From positions 1-64,000 of the forward strand of contig NZ_KQ033871.1 of the NCBI RefSeq assembly GCF_000967195.1: 64,000 bases of DNA. The letters run 5' to 3'. The stretch comes from Lactobacillus kullabergensis (GTDB lineage Bacteria; Bacillota; Bacilli; Lactobacillales; Lactobacillaceae). Made by a program: the position numbers and the translations under genes. Below are positions 17,394 to 25,749 of the stretch, one piece after another; position 1 is the stretch's first letter, and each line of letters starts with the position of its first letter. The notes beneath the pieces are model-generated. The model had not been told where the DNA came from. It worked only from the letters and a program-made list of their open reading frames with translations, and searched no databases.

Positions 17394-18857
17394 ATGAGTA
17401 AACAAAAGAAAGACTATCTGTTTTTATTGGTTTCTTTTCTGATAATACTAATTTTTGGTACGTTGTTGCCTGCTAGTAATGGTTTAACTCCTCAAGGATT
17501 ATGGACGTTAGGTATTTTTGTGGCTGCGCTGGTAATGTGGACTACAATTTCTATTTCGTGGCCAAGTTTAATAGTCCTATTTTTGCTTGGATTAATACCA
17601 AGTGTAGGATATCAAGCCGCGTTTACGGGAACTTTTGGCAATTCCACAGTTGCTTTTCTGATTTTTACTTTTGCATTAGTTTACCCACTATCACAAACAA
17701 ATTTTATAAGAAGATGTACTATAGCGTTAATTACCAACCGGATTGCTAAAAAAAGCCCATGGAGATTTGTGATTTTTCTATTTACTGCCATTACTTTCTT
17801 AGGACTTTTTATTTCACCTACTGTTTTGATGGTGACATTTATGCCATTTTTGATTGATATTTTTAAAGTGTTGCATATAGAAAAGGGAAGCAAGGTTGGC
17901 AGCATGATTACCATGGGAGCGACATTTTGCATCAACCTTTCTTCAGGAATGACAGCAATCGCGCATGTATGGCCAACCTTAGCCATAGGATTTTATAAAG
18001 GCGCAACTGGAAAAGAAATATCACAAGTTCAGTACATGATGGTTGGAATTCCTATTGGAATTTTAATTATTATTGGTATGCTTCTTGTTTTTCGTTTTAT
18101 TTATTGTCCAAATGATATTAAAAATATAAATTTAAAGGCTGTTGAAAAACTTAAGGGAACCATCAAACCTGCTGATAGAAAAGAAAAAATAATATTAGCC
18201 ACTATGCTTTTAACGGTAATATTATGGATAATGCCTAGCTTTATTAAAGGCATACTTCCTACTGTTTATACAACAATAAGCGGTTGGACTACGGCTTTTC
18301 CACCGTTATTAGGATGTATTATATTGATGATTGTCAATATTAACGGAAAAAGTATATTGAGCTTTAAAGAAGTTACAAACAAAGGTATATCTTGGGCTTC
18401 CGTCCTTATGGTAGGTGTAGCTAGTGAACTTGGTGCAGTTTTAACTGCTAAAACAATGGGAATTGAAACATGGTTAACGAACATTTTAAGCCCATTAGCT
18501 AAAGGATTACCAGAAATCCTTTTGGCTCTTTTCTTTATTGTTTGGTGTGTTGTTGAAACTAATTTCTCTTCCAATATTGTGACTACGACTATTGTTTCAT
18601 CCGTAGCAATTTCTGTAATCAGTTCTTTGAGTACTACGGCAAATGGTATTAATCTAGCAGCAGTAATTATGTTGATTGGCTTTGGGGCTGCTGTTTGCAA
18701 TATGACTCCTGCAGGTCAAGCGGGCGTTAATCCGGTTGCTATTGGTACGGAATATACAACAGCAAAAGATATGCTAATTTGGGGAGCAGCATTTGCTGTT
18801 ATATCTATCGTAGTTATGACATTTGTCGGTTATCCATTTGCAAAACTAATCTTGTAA
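17394..18857 (+). CDS. SLC13/DASS-family anion transporter
   Basis: A 487-residue membrane protein with about 12 hydrophobic segments. Typical divalent-anion:sodium symporter features are an N-terminal cytoplasmic KQKKD, the GNSTVAFLIFTFAL region (similar to the first SNT-type motif) and a second internal repeat near ETNFSSNIVTTTIVSS, then NMTPAGQAGVNPVAIG near the C-terminus. The family carries di- and tricarboxylates and similar organic anions. Its coupling to the FAD oxidoreductase gene and the nearby flavoprotein suggests import of the electron acceptor or its precursor. A GGGAGGA ribosome binding site is present. Confidence 0.85.
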   Translation: MSKQKKDYLFLLVSFLIILIFGTLLPASNGLTPQGLWTLGIFVAALVMWTTISISWPSLIVLFLLGLIPSVGYQAAFTGTFGNSTVAFLIFTFALVYPLSQTNFIRRCTIALITNRIAKKSPWRFVIFLFTAITFLGLFISPTVLMVTFMPFLIDIFKVLHIEKGSKVGSMITMGATFCINLSSGMTAIAHVWPTLAIGFYKGATGKEISQVQYMMVGIPIGILIIIGMLLVFRFIYCPNDIKNINLKAVEKLKGTIKPADRKEKIILATMLLTVILWIMPSFIKGILPTVYTTISGWTTAFPPLLGCIILMIVNINGKSILSFKEVTNKGISWASVLMVGVASELGAVLTAKTMGIETWLTNILSPLAKGLPEILLALFFIVWCVVETNFSSNIVTTTIVSSVAISVISSLSTTANGINLAAVIMLIGFGAAVCNMTPAGQAGVNPVAIGTEYTTAKDMLIWGAAFAVISIVVMTFVGYPFAKLIL

Positions 18858-19015
18858 TAAATAATATTAATTATTTAAAGGACTCTTTCTGAAAATGAAT
18901 TAGACATTTTTTATTATATCTCGATTCGAATAAGGTTAAATTTTGCTATTAATTTAAAAAATTGATTAATGTTGTAAAATAAATTTATTTTTCTTATGTT
19001 ATTACTTTTATATAC

Positions 19016-19029
19016 TGAAAACGGTTAAA
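19016..19029 (+). promoter_or_regulatory. Cre-like box before the flavoprotein-aroE-aroD operon
   Basis: TGAAAACGGTTAAA matches 13 of 14 positions of the cre consensus and sits 24 bases before the start codon. It is the best of the cre-like boxes in the left part of the window. The rest of the 195-base gap before this gene shows only A/T-rich promoter-like sequence. Confidence 0.5.
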
Positions 19030-19052
19030 AAAAGAAAAAGGACTGAACATTA

Positions 19053-20822
19053 ATGACAGAAAAAATAATTAAAGCAACGGCAGAAGGAAGAAATGGCCAA
19101 ATCGACTTTGACATCAAAGTTGAAAATAATCACATTACAGATATTAATGTGACCAAAACTGCAGAAACCCCAGGTATTTTTAACCAGGTGGTAGGTAAAT
19201 TAAAGAAGAATATTATTAATAATCAAAGTTTCGATGTTGATGCCATTTCTGGTGCTTCGATTATGACACAAGCCATGCTTGATTCTGGAAAGAAAGCCTT
19301 AAAAGCAAATGATGTAAACGTTGTTGCTAAGTCTAGTGATAAGTCGCATCAAGATATAACTTATGATGTGGATGTAGCTGTAATTGGTTCGGGTATGGCT
19401 GGCTTGATGGCAGCCTCTCGGGCACTATCAATGAGTAAAAATGTTCTTTTACTTGAAAAGAATGGCTATCTCGGTGGAGCTACAATTCTTAATGGTTCAA
19501 ATGTCGTTGGTACAGGTTCAAAATTAGCAGCTGCTTTATTTGGTGAGGAAGCAAAAAAAGATTCTCCGCAGCTTTTAGTCCAAGATATTGTCCGTGAATG
19601 TCGGGGGACAAATTATCCGCTACTTTCAAATATACTTGCTCAAAATATTGGTAAAGCAGTTGATTTTATTACTGAATTTGCAGACCTAACTTATCAAAAA
19701 GCTGAAACACAGACTATTGAGCATTCTGTTGACCGGCAAATTGAAATGCCAACTGAAAGTTCTTATGAATTGATAACTAAAGTGGCAAATGCCTTTACCA
19801 AAAAGGGTGGCAAAATTTTACTTGAAACTCGGGTGGAACAACTTAATAAAAATAAACGGGGCCAGCTTGTCTCATTAATTGCTGAAAGCAAACATGAAAC
19901 AGTTACAGTAAACTTTAAGTCCTTAGTTATGGCAGCTGGTGGCTGGGGCGCTCGTGATTATCGGCAACATAAAACCAATATTCCTTACTACGGTCCAATG
20001 ACTTCTACTGGTGATTATTTCGATTTTGCTAAAAATATGAATCTGGCTACACGCAATCTTGATTGGTATAAAGTTTACCCCCATGGTTTAGAAGTTGAAC
20101 CTGGCATTGCCAAATTAACAACTTATTCAACAAAAGAAGCGACTGATATGGGTGCTATTTTTGTTAATACTAGTGGTAAGCGAATTGTAAATGAATCAGC
20201 CCCGTATACTCATTTTCGGGATGCCATTGCAGAGCAAAAGGATAAAATTGCTTTTGTAGTAATGGATGAAAGAACATGGAACAGATTCTATGAATTGCTA
20301 CTTAAATATGGCTTTAGCAAAGATGAAGTGCAAGGTTTCTTTGATCTTGATGGCAAGAAGAGTCCGATTTTAGTAAGCGGAGATTTGCAAACAGTGGCTA
20401 AAAAAGCTGGCATTGATTATGAAAACCTAAAGAAGACTTTAACTGACTACGATAAATACGTTGCTTCAGGTAATGACCCTGAGTTTGGTCGTCCTTCTCA
20501 GTTTATGCATAAATATGAAGGCGATACCTACTTTGTGATTGAGCAGAAATTACGTTTTTGTACCACCCTTGGTGGCTATGAAACTAACCAGCATATGCAG
20601 CTTTTAGACCAAGACTTTGAAGCACTAGACAATTTCTATGCTGCCGGTGAGATTGTTGGCGGTGCTAATGGTCATGATTCGATGCCAAGTATGATGAATT
20701 CTTGGTCCTATGCTTCAGGTTTTGTGGCCGGAACTGAGGCCGCTGATAATGCTAACTATCAAAAGCTGGCAGAGACTGCATCCAATTCAACTGATACAGT
20801 GTCTGGTGCCTCTAAAAATTAA
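19053..20822 (+). CDS. Flavinylated FMN_bind + FAD_binding_2 reductase, atypical active site
   Basis: A 589-residue relative of the flavoprotein at 1194. The N-terminal FMN domain has the flavinylation motif DAISGAS (63-69), the FAD loop is GSGMAG (112-117), and the C-terminus repeats the motif as DTVSGAS (581-587). The active site differs from fumarate reductases: the GNRLGGN arginine segment is replaced by NGHDSMPSMMNSW, and the proton-donor arginine region reads ESAPYTHFRD. It should therefore reduce a different enoate. It heads an operon with aroE and aroD, so 3-dehydroshikimate, shikimate or another cyclohexene carboxylate is a strong candidate, echoing the known shikimate and quinate reduction of Lactobacillus plantarum. 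No signal peptide is seen; the enzyme is cytoplasmic. Confidence 0.85.
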   Translation: MTEKIIKATAEGRNGQIDFDIKVENNHITDINVTKTAETPGIFNQVVGKLKKNIINNQSFDVDAISGASIMTQAMLDSGKKALKANDVNVVAKSSDKSHQDITYDVDVAVIGSGMAGLMAASRALSMSKNVLLLEKNGYLGGATILNGSNVVGTGSKLAAALFGEEAKKDSPQLLVQDIVRECRGTNYPLLSNILAQNIGKAVDFITEFADLTYQKAETQTIEHSVDRQIEMPTESSYELITKVANAFTKKGGKILLETRVEQLNKNKRGQLVSLIAESKHETVTVNFKSLVMAAGGWGARDYRQHKTNIPYYGPMTSTGDYFDFAKNMNLATRNLDWYKVYPHGLEVEPGIAKLTTYSTKEATDMGAIFVNTSGKRIVNESAPYTHFRDAIAEQKDKIAFVVMDERTWNRFYELLLKYGFSKDEVQGFFDLDGKKSPILVSGDLQTVAKKAGIDYENLKKTLTDYDKYVASGNDPEFGRPSQFMHKYEGDTYFVIEQKLRFCTTLGGYETNQHMQLLDQDFEALDNFYAAGEIVGGANGHDSMPSMMNSWSYASGFVAGTEAADNANYQKLAETASNSTDTVSGASKN

Positions 20823-20854
20823 CTTTAATTAATTATTTTATTTTTAAATTTAAT

Positions 20855-21780
20855 AAAGGAGAAATATAATGGCTAATAAAATTACTGGTGTTACTGGTCC
20901 GATTACTGGCTGGCTAGATGGCCATACCTACTTAATTGGCTTAATGGCATATCCTATTCGGCATTCAATGTCACCTACAATGCACAACAATGCCTTTGCT
21001 AAGTTGGGCTTGAATTATACTTATCTCTGTTTTGAAATTGGCAATGATAAATTAAAAGGTGCAGTTGACGCTATTCGCACTTTAGATATGCGTGGCTCAA
21101 ACGTTTCAATGCCCAATAAAAAAGAGGTAATCCAGTACCTTGATAAATTATCACCAGCTTCTGAAATGTGTGATGCGGTTAATACTATTGTGAACGACCA
21201 TGGCGTTTTGACGGGCTACACTACTGATGGCATCGGCTTTGTCCAGTCACTTAAGGATGAAGGCATTGACATTAAAGGTAAAGTGATGACTTTGACTGGT
21301 GCTGGCGGTGCTGCAACCCCAATAGCTGTTCAATCAGCTTTAGACGGTGCTAAAGAAATCAGAATTTTTAATATTAAAGACGATAAATGGGCTCAAGCTG
21401 AAAAGAACGTCAAAACTATTCAAGAAAAAACTGATTGCCAGGTTTCTTTAACTGAGTTGACTGATCAAGAAGCATTTAAACAATCAATTGCAGAAAGCGA
21501 TATTTATTGTGACGCGACCAGCGTTGGTATGAAGCCGCTTGAGGATAAGACGCTGGTTTCAGATCCTTCCTGGTTCCATGAAGACATGGTGGTGTTTGAC
21601 ACAGTTTATGCTCCTAGAACTACCAAATTAATGAAAGTGGCTCAAAAAGCTGGAGTTAAGCATGTTTTTGATGGCATCGGCATGATGATTGATCAGGGTG
21701 CAGCCTCATTTAAGTTATGGACAGGTAAAGATATGCCAACTGATTATATCCGTGAAATTATGTTCTCAGATGATAATAAT
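20855..21780 (+). repeat. Inverted repeat arm 2 (aroE copy 2 with its ribosome binding site)
   Basis: This is the partner of the arm at about 13985-14910 in opposite orientation. The leader AAAGGAGAAATATA is identical in both arms. The translated products differ at only about six of 304 positions, three of them in the last four residues. Confidence 0.85.
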
Positions 21781-21783
21781 TAG
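20869..21783 (+). CDS. aroE: Shikimate/quinate dehydrogenase (AroE family), copy 2
   Basis: 304 residues, with the same complete set of catalytic motifs as copy 1; the seen substitutions are Ala to Thr in the nucleotide loop (LTGAGG), Asn to Asp, Glu to Asp, and a changed C-terminal tail. The Thr beside GAGG might alter cofactor preference, which is speculation. It is preceded by the flavoprotein and followed after 15 bases by dehydroquinate dehydratase, which makes a quinate/shikimate handling operon: dehydrogenase, dehydratase, C=C reductase. Which of the two copies is ancestral cannot be told from the sequence. Confidence 0.92.
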   Translation: MANKITGVTGPITGWLDGHTYLIGLMAYPIRHSMSPTMHNNAFAKLGLNYTYLCFEIGNDKLKGAVDAIRTLDMRGSNVSMPNKKEVIQYLDKLSPASEMCDAVNTIVNDHGVLTGYTTDGIGFVQSLKDEGIDIKGKVMTLTGAGGAATPIAVQSALDGAKEIRIFNIKDDKWAQAEKNVKTIQEKTDCQVSLTELTDQEAFKQSIAESDIYCDATSVGMKPLEDKTLVSDPSWFHEDMVVFDTVYAPRTTKLMKVAQKAGVKHVFDGIGMMIDQGAASFKLWTGKDMPTDYIREIMFSDDNN

Positions 21784-21798
21784 TTGAGGTATTGAATA

Positions 21799-22557
21799 AT
21801 GGCTACTGTCAAGATTAGAAATATTGTTTTAGGTGCAGGTCTGCCTAAAATTGCTGTGCCTAATGTCGGTTCAACTGAAAAAGAGATCATAGCTTCAGCT
21901 AAGAAGATTAAGGCTGCCAAACCAGATTTAATGGAATGGCGTATTGATTATTATGCTGCAGGAATTAAGGATTTTAACACACTAAATACTACTGCCAAGA
22001 AATTGCGCCAAGAAGTGGGCGAGTTACCAGTTTTAGTTACTTTTCGTACCAAAAATGAAGGTGGAGTTTGTCAGCTCGACGAGGATCAGTATTTAAATTT
22101 AGTAGAATATGTAATTACTAACAGGTTGGGTGATGCTGTTGATATTGAACTTTTTCATGATGAAAAAAGAATAAAGTCTTTGGTGACTTTAGCTCATAAT
22201 TATAATGTTGTTGTAATTATGAGTAACCATGACTTTGAAAAAGTGCCAGCTAAAGATGTAATTGAATTTCGCTTACGAAAAATGGCGCAACTTGGTGCTG
22301 ATGTGCCCAAGTTAGCCTGCATGCCTCATAGTGCCGCTGACGTTTTAACTCTTTTAACAGCAACGACAGAAATGAACAAAGAGATTGCTAATCCCCTGAT
22401 TACTATGGCCATGGGCGATATCGGTAAAGTCACTAGAGTAGCAGGCCAGGTTTTCGGCTCAAGTCTGTCCTTTGGCGCTGTTGGTCAAACTTCTGCACCC
22501 GGTCAGTTATCAATTGAGGATCTGCGTAATGCGGAAAACTACTTAGCATTACAGTAA
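21799..22557 (+). CDS. aroD: 3-dehydroquinate dehydratase, type I
   Basis: A 252-residue type I (Schiff-base) dehydroquinase. The catalytic residues are visible: E46 and R48 in MEWRID, R83 in TFRTKNEGG, His144 in MSNHDF and the Schiff-base Lys171 in PKLACMP. It interconverts 3-dehydroquinate and 3-dehydroshikimate by syn-elimination. Type I enzymes are often used where flux runs catabolically or in both directions. Together with aroE copy 2 and the flavoprotein it forms an operon closed by a terminator. A TTGAGGTATTGA ribosome-binding region precedes the ATG. Confidence 0.93.
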   Translation: MATVKIRNIVLGAGLPKIAVPNVGSTEKEIIASAKKIKAAKPDLMEWRIDYYAAGIKDFNTLNTTAKKLRQEVGELPVLVTFRTKNEGGVCQLDEDQYLNLVEYVITNRLGDAVDIELFHDEKRIKSLVTLAHNYNVVVIMSNHDFEKVPAKDVIEFRLRKMAQLGADVPKLACMPHSAADVLTLLTATTEMNKEIANPLITMAMGDIGKVTRVAGQVFGSSLSFGAVGQTSAPGQLSIEDLRNAENYLALQ

Positions 22558-22584
22558 ATTTTATTAAGATAATAGATATTTTGA

Positions 22585-22619
22585 GTTAGCTTTAAGTATT
22601 AAGGCTAACTCTTTTTTGG
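22585..22619 (+). terminator. Terminator of the flavoprotein-aroE-aroD operon
   Basis: GAGTTAGC and GGCTAACTC arms enclose an A/T loop and are followed by six T. Confidence 0.85.
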
Positions 22620-22707
22620 TTAAATCAAATTTATACTAAAAATACGTGTTAAACTTTTAATGACAACACTATGTATTTCCAGCGTAAGTTTAGTAATGGA
22701 GAAATGT

Positions 22708-23733
22708 ATGACTGCAAACGAGAATATTGAATGGTTTAAAAATGCTAAATACGGCATGATGATTCACTGGGGTTTATATTCACTTCTTGCTGGTGAATAT
22801 GAAGGAAAATCTGCAAGCAATTACGCTGAATGGATTCAGTCTAAATTGCAAATACCTGTTGCAAAGTATCGCCAGCTTGCTGCCGCTTTTAACCCCATAT
22901 ATTTTGATGCCGACAAAATCGTAGCTTTTGCTAAAAAATGTGGTATGAAATATTTGGTAGTTACAACCAAACACCATGATGGCTTTGCAATGTATCATTC
23001 ACAAGTAGATCCTTATAATGTGTTTGATGCAACCCCATTTCAGCGAGATGTAATCGGTGAACTTGCAGCAGCTTGCCAAAAATTCGGCTTAAAGCTGGGC
23101 CTTTATTATTCCCAAGACTTAGATTGGCATGAACCAAATGGGGGAGGCTACCTATCAAATGATATTGAATCCTCTGGCACTACTTGGGACAATAGCTGGG
23201 ACTTTCCTCAGAAAAATAAGAATTATAATCAATGCTTTACAGACAAAATTCTGCCCCAGATTAAAGAAATAATGAGTAATTATGGGGAGATAGCTGTTGC
23301 CTGGTTTGATGTACCTATGACATTAACTGCAAGCCAGAGTCAGGAAATTTATGAGACAGTGAAAAAATTGCAGCCAAATTGTCTAATAAATTCACGTCTT
23401 GGTAATGGCAAATATGATTATGTTTCCCTTGGTGACAATGAAATTCCAAGTGAAAAAGAAGAGGAGCAAAAAGATATTAATTTTAACTCACTCAATGGCC
23501 TTAAACCTTCACCATATGGTTTATATGAGTCAGCCGGTACCACTAATGATTCTTGGGGCTTTTCTTATCGCGATCAAAATTGGAAATCTCCTGCAACTAT
23601 TTATCACAACCGCAAATATTTAAATAGCTTAGGAATAAATTATTTATTAAATATTGGGCTTGATGGTTTAGGAAGGATTCCCTTGCCCGCACAGCAAAGT
23701 ATTGCAGCTGCAGCGAAATTGGCTGAGAAATAA
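22708..23733 (+). CDS. Alpha-L-fucosidase, GH29 (catalytic domain only)
   Basis: 341 residues from the ATG at 22708, which has GGAGA at good spacing; the ATG at 22660 would add sixteen residues that do not look like the family. GH29 signatures are seen: KYGMMIHWGLYS, TKHHDGFAMY (H89-H90), and VAWFDVPM with Asp201 at the nucleophile position. The usual C-terminal beta-sandwich of GH29 enzymes is absent, so the protein ends after the barrel. There is no signal peptide, so it should act on fucosylated oligosaccharides or glycosides after import. No sugar transporter lies beside it; it is a single gene with terminators on both sides. Confidence 0.85.
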   Translation: MTANENIEWFKNAKYGMMIHWGLYSLLAGEYEGKSASNYAEWIQSKLQIPVAKYRQLAAAFNPIYFDADKIVAFAKKCGMKYLVVTTKHHDGFAMYHSQVDPYNVFDATPFQRDVIGELAAACQKFGLKLGLYYSQDLDWHEPNGGGYLSNDIESSGTTWDNSWDFPQKNKNYNQCFTDKILPQIKEIMSNYGEIAVAWFDVPMTLTASQSQEIYETVKKLQPNCLINSRLGNGKYDYVSLGDNEIPSEKEEEQKDINFNSLNGLKPSPYGLYESAGTTNDSWGFSYRDQNWKSPATIYHNRKYLNSLGINYLLNIGLDGLGRIPLPAQQSIAAAAKLAEK

Positions 23734-23813
23734 TAAAAATTCTATAATTCATCATTGATTTTTTGGCTTTTACTAAATAGAAATTGGAATATTGTGGTTT
23801 AAGACTACAAAAG

Positions 23814-23838
23814 AGGCGCATCGTAAAGGGATGCGCCT
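23814..23838. terminator. Bidirectional hairpin between the fucosidase and parE genes
   Basis: AGGCGCAT and ATGCGCCT form a perfect 8-bp stem around a nine-base loop between convergent genes, with a short T run on the minus strand. Confidence 0.6.
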
Positions 23839-23841
23839 TAA

Positions 23842-24162
23842 TTAATGAAAGTAATTTTGGATTTTTTGAATGAGATCTTCTTTGGTACTTAATATAAGTT
23901 CGATATAAATTATTTTTTCTTTTTTATCTACACGGTAGAAGATATATTCATATTTATCAATTAGAACATAATAACCATTAAGTAATTCAGAAAACTTAGC
24001 TGCTTTAATGCCCAGATATGGAAATGACTTTAAATTATCCAGTTTTTCTTCTTCCCTAGCTAAAACTTCTTTTTTTACTTTTTCACCAAACTTAGCCAAT
24101 AAGTATGTTTTTAGGTTTTCAAAATATTCTTTAGACGGGCTAGATAATTTTAATGAGAACAT
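23842..24162 (-). CDS. RelE/ParE-family toxin
   Basis: A 106-residue basic protein of RelE/ParE fold size. It has a Lys/Glu-rich N-terminal helix pair, then KSFPYLGIKAAKFSELLNGYYVLIDKYEYIFYRVDKKEKIIYIE as the family beta-sheet core. Members cleave mRNA on the ribosome (RelE) or poison gyrase (ParE); the sequence does not decide which. Its ATG overlaps the antitoxin stop as TAATG, the usual coupling of toxin to antitoxin translation. A chromosomal addiction or stress module is likely. Confidence 0.8.
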   Translation of the reverse strand: MFSLKLSSPSKEYFENLKTYLLAKFGEKVKKEVLAREEEKLDNLKSFPYLGIKAAKFSELLNGYYVLIDKYEYIFYRVDKKEKIIYIELILSTKEDLIQKIQNYFH

Positions 24163-24395
24163 TAGCTGAATAGTTTTACTTTAATTTCATCAAAATTATA
24201 ATGCTTTGACTTTTCAGCTTTTTTCAGCTTAGTTACCAGCTCAAGAGCAGTAGTAAATTCATCATAGTCCTCAATATCTATGAGCGCAAATTTGCCATAG
24301 CCGTTTTTGGTAAGAAAAACTGGATTATCTTTTTTAACTTTGTCAAGGACTTTATTGTAATTTCTTAATTCTGAAACAGGTCGAATTTGTAACAT
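24162..24395 (-). CDS. Phd/YefM-family antitoxin
   Basis: 77 residues from the ATG at 24395, which lies eight bases after AAGGAAG; two in-frame starts upstream are too close to that box or lie before it. The N-terminal MLQIRPVSELRNYNKVLDKV and FLTKNGYGKFALIDIEDY match the DNA-binding Phd/YefM fold; the Lys-rich C-terminus would wrap the toxin. It should neutralise the downstream ParE-like toxin and repress the pair. Confidence 0.82.
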   Translation of the reverse strand: MLQIRPVSELRNYNKVLDKVKKDNPVFLTKNGYGKFALIDIEDYDEFTTALELVTKLKKAEKSKHYNFDEIKVKLFS

Positions 24396-24501
24396 GAGCA
24401 TCACTTCCTTTGACAAATATTGTACATTATTTTTCTAACAATTTACAGTATAATAATGAGCAATAAAGTAAACTAAGATCAGATTGGCAAAAAAGGTAAA
24501 A

Positions 24502-24541
24502 GAAAAGAACCAAGCAGTTTCTTAGCTGCTTGATTCTTTTC
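24502..24541 (-). terminator. Terminator of the cytochrome b5-like gene
   Basis: AAAAGAAtCAAGCAG pairs with CTGCTTGgTTCTTTT on the minus strand and is followed by CTTTT. Confidence 0.8.
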
Positions 24542-24561
24542 TTTTTATTTATATTATCTAA

Positions 24562-24792
24562 TTAATCTTCGTAGGTACCGACCTTTTTCAAATTGCCTAA
24601 GACACTTTCACCATGAGGTGATTGTCCTATTGCAACAGTCAGGTCACGACCAGCTAAATTGCCATGGTGTTCACCATTAGTCCAGTGAGGATTGCCAGTA
24701 ACATCATAAACAACACCTTTAATAGCAACATAAGCTGGGTTGCCATTTTTACCATCATATTTTGCTAAAGATTCTTTTGTAAACTTCTCCAT
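24562..24792 (-). CDS. Small cytochrome b5-like heme/steroid-binding domain protein
   Basis: A 76-residue single-domain protein with the cytochrome b5 fold pattern: LAKYDGKNGNPAYVAIKGVVYDVT, then HWTNGEHHGNLAGRDLT with histidines near the usual first heme ligand, and SPHGESVLGNLKKVG with the second. The canonical HPGG is altered. No export signal or membrane anchor is visible. Lactobacilli do not make heme, so a role with scavenged heme or another hydrophobic ligand is possible. It stands alone with its own terminator. Confidence 0.8.
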   Translation of the reverse strand: MEKFTKESLAKYDGKNGNPAYVAIKGVVYDVTGNPHWTNGEHHGNLAGRDLTVAIGQSPHGESVLGNLKKVGTYED

Positions 24793-24861
24793 TGGAAATA
24801 TCCCCTTTCCAAATACACTTACTTATTGTCACCTATATTATAGCTCAAAGAAGCAACAAGT

Positions 24862-25749
24862 CTAACTTTTACTTTGATTTTTTTGATAGTTAAAACGCCA
24901 GCCAGCAATATCCCAGGGGGTAAAAGCCGAATCTAACTTACGCTGGTAAGCCTTTTCATAGGCTGCTACTTTTTGCTGGTAATCGTGCTTCATCATCTGC
25001 CTAGAATTTTCATTGGCATTCAGTTTAACATCAGGGAAAATAGGCGGCAAAACGTGAACTACATATTTAGTTTGGTAAAAATTAGGGTGGTCTTTCTCTA
25101 ATTTGTCAATTGTTTGAATTTCAATAAAAGTTGAAATAACCGGCACATTTTGTTTGGCAGCAAAATAATACGCCCCTCGCTTCAATTCCCGTGGTTTGCG
25201 GTAATTCCACCACATTTCTTGTTCGGGATAAATTAGGACCCAACTGTTTTGTTCTAGCGCATCATGTAGGTGACGCGGAAATTCGTTACCGATATAGCTG
25301 GGAGTTTCTATTAAAGGAATTGTGCCTACGTAGTTCATTAAGTAGCATAATATTCCGGGCAATTTTAAGTTGGTATCTTCAATAGCAATAGTTAAAGAAT
25401 GGTGGGTTTTATTTGCTAGGTGCTTAATAGGTAGGGAATCAATTTGATTAAAATGGTTGGCAGTAATAATTGCTCCGCCTTGTGGCAAATTAGCTAAATT
25501 TTCCAGACCGGTAAATGTCGTGGACGATGTAAGAATGTGCATCAAAGAGTTGAAAAGCAAGTGGCCAATCCGATTATTAACTTTTCCCTTAAAAGTTTTT
25601 TGCTCTCGCCAAAAAGCGTTAACAAGTTCTTTGCTTTCCTTTATTGAAAGAACAGGGTCACCAACTTCGACTTTAGCATCCCATTTGCCACTATTGACTG
25701 CTTCTTTGATATTTTGAATAACTTGTTCACGATCGTTGCCTATAATCAT
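24862..25749 (-). CDS. PlsC-family 1-acylglycerol-type acyltransferase
   Basis: 295 residues. The acyltransferase motif NHFNQIDS gives the HX4D catalytic pair, and YPEQEMWWNYRKPRELKRGAY fits the later PlsC block. About 75 residues precede the domain. Its ATG overlaps the stop of the GT8 gene by four bases, so the two are translationally coupled and probably modify the same lipid or glycolipid. It is the last gene of a four-gene unit of two acyltransferases and two GT8 glycosyltransferases. Confidence 0.82.
   Translation of the reverse strand: MIIGNDREQVIQNIKEAVNSGKWDAKVEVGDPVLSIKESKELVNAFWREQKTFKGKVNNRIGHLLFNSLMHILTSSTTFTGLENLANLPQGGAIITANHFNQIDSLPIKHLANKTHHSLTIAIEDTNLKLPGILCYLMNYVGTIPLIETPSYIGNEFPRHLHDALEQNSWVLIYPEQEMWWNYRKPRELKRGAYYFAAKQNVPVISTFIEIQTIDKLEKDHPNFYQTKYVVHVLPPIFPDVKLNANENSRQMMKHDYQQKVAAYEKAYQRKLDSAFTPWDIAGWRFNYQKNQSKS

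Noticed and set aside
13982-21783. One aroE copy as a pseudogene
   Set aside because: Both copies are full-length with all catalytic motifs intact, so both are taken as functional.
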